DNA from: Theristus sp. LFF4_11 | Taxonomy: Eukaryota; Nematoda; Chromadorea; Monhysterida; Xyalidae | Assembly (NCBI GenBank): GCA_030248135.1 | Contig: JASANC010004875.1 | Location: forward strand, 1-64,000 | Length of the DNA stretch: 64,000 nucleotides | Reading direction: 5' to 3' | Shown here: one piece after another, positions 62,952 through 64,000 of the stretch | Layout of the letters: each line of letters opens with the position of its first letter | Position numbering within the stretch: the stretch's first letter is position 1 | The notes under the pieces: generated by a model | The model's input: only the letters and a program-made list of their open reading frames with translations | What the model was told of the DNA's origin: nothing | Databases searched by the model: none | Position numbers and translations under genes: made by a program

Positions 62952-63384
62952 ACCGTATTACCTCTAATAAACCCCCATGGGGGTTTATTTCTTCAGCGAC
63001 TTCTGGGGGTAAGGGTTTATTTTGGGGGGGGGGGGGTTATTTGGAAACCATTTTTAGGGGTGGGCAAAATGGCAAAAATACCTTCCATGGCAGGAAGGAA
63101 GTCGCAGAAACTTCTACTCTACATAGAAATTTCCTTTTACAACAGCCTTTTGTGATGAAATTACCATTAACTCATCCACTTGGGGCCTTTGGTAGCACAA
63201 TTTCATCATTTTCACTGCAACCAGCCACTGAATTCGCTGGGTATGTGTTTCAAACAGGTTTCAATAATCCCCCATGGGGGATTATTTTGGGGGGGGATTA
63301 TTTGGAAACTTGTCGAGGGGGTGGGGGTTTATTTTTGGGGGAGGGTTTAATTTTGGGGGGGGGGGTTTAATAGAGGTAATACGG
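62952..63384 (+). mobile_element. G-tract TA-flanked element, copy 4
   Basis: CCGTATTACCTCTAATAAAC at the left, AATAGAGGTAATACGG at the right, TA on both sides. 433 bp, in the intron after exon 5 of the HAF-like gene. Confidence 0.85.
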
Positions 63385-63426
63385 TAGCTGATTGGTTGCT
63401 ATCACAGTGCGTGTGTGTGTGTGATT

Positions 63427-64000
63427 AGGGTTAGGGGCTTTGAAAAAAAAAAATTTTTTTTGTTTTTTTTTTAAATTTGGATTTTTTTTTTCAAACTTAA
63501 AAAAAAATTGAAAAATTTTTCTTCTACTTTGCTCTGAAAATTCGATTTATGGCATAATTTTTTGAAAGTTCAAACCAAATTTTCTTCCCAACTTCTTTGT
63601 GTGCTTAGGTACATGTCGTTATTTGGTCATTTTGACCGACGTACTCCATGTTTTTCGATTTGGATGACTTCTAGAGTCAATTTTTAGCGTTGAAATGACT
63701 TAACTGAATTGAAATATCGTTTCAGAAATCGTTTTCTTGCAACTTAGAACATGTTTTTTCAGTCGGTAGGCCATGAGATGAACATGATATCTTGTTGATT
63801 GGCGTACGTTATAGGTCTACAATGGAGTTGTGCGACATATTGTTAAACAATTGGAGCGGGGATGTTGGTTAATACCACATCACACGACCGTTTTTCAGAT
63901 ACCCGATAACATGGCCACATGTTAAAACTTGCGTGCTGAGCTAAACTAACGTGTTAAACTTGCGTCTGTCAGTTGCCCGCAACGTGATCGCGAAATCATG
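63427..64000 (+). repeat. Direct duplicate of 58881-59461, cut by the window end
   Basis: AGGGTTAGGGGCTTTGAAAA onward, same order and orientation as the earlier block, still matching at base 64000. Confidence 0.9.

Overview
The window looks like a compact animal nuclear genome. Seven multi-exon genes can be read with short introns that mostly start GT(G/A)AG and end TTTCAG. That acceptor style, a nematode-HAF-like ABC half transporter and the presence of Porcupine, MKS1, NHE, AHCYL and Tip60 point to an ecdysozoan, probably a nematode. This is inference: no rRNA or mitochondrial marker is present.

Layout. (1) 171-3265 (+): 3' part of Porcupine, the Wnt O-acyltransferase. (2) 3587-11136 (-): a quinone-oxidoreductase-like MDR protein (9 exons, 425 aa) whose 4.2-kb second intron holds a 2.1-kb nested foldback and a ~183-bp AT-rich tandem array. 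(3) 11949-15708 (+): MKS1, a ciliary transition-zone B9 protein, divergent from gene 2. (4) 16280-27210 (+): a plasma-membrane-type Na+/H+ exchanger, with an intact antisense EN-RT retrotransposon (22922-26164) in its last recognised intron. (5) 29442-34910 (-): an IRBIT-type AHCYL, with three further candidate first-exon sets upstream as far as 48117, which would account for an otherwise gene-poor 13 kb. (6) 49634-57517 (-): a Tip60/KAT5 MYST acetyltransferase (9 exons, 504 aa). (7) 60700 to the window end (+): the N-terminal half of an ABCB9/HAF-type half transporter.

The most unusual locus is KAT5 intron 8 (50241-53919). It holds 17 tandem copies of a 189-bp unit. In each, 110 bp duplicates the 3' end of KAT5 exon 8, including its 5' splice site, and about 79 bp is spacer. 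The exon-8 terminus itself is the 18th copy, so the true donor is followed by a ladder of near-identical decoy donors. A G-rich TA-flanked element has inserted into one unit, so neighbouring units show the empty site. Another copy begins 17 bp after the KAT5 stop and probably supplies its poly(A) signals.

Mobile DNA is abundant: several families of short inverted-repeat elements (CCAATCAGC-rich, TGACGTCA-ended, GCATTCATGAA-ended, G-tract, CAAACACACTGGC hairpin), two tRNA-derived SINEs, hAT-like terminal-repeat pieces and a 575-bp direct duplication. Three stretches of near-pure G or T/G runs (12.08-12.41, 22.50-22.91, 59.69-60.08 kb) look more like base-calling or consensus artefact than biology. 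The first lies where MKS1 exon phases do not reconcile.

The genes share no single pathway. Porcupine (Wnt), MKS1 (cilium), NHE (pH), AHCYL (ion-transport regulation), KAT5 (chromatin) and HAF (lysosome-type transport) look like ordinary neighbours. Exon boundaries were set by hand from splice consensus, reading phase and family resemblance; no alignment was run.
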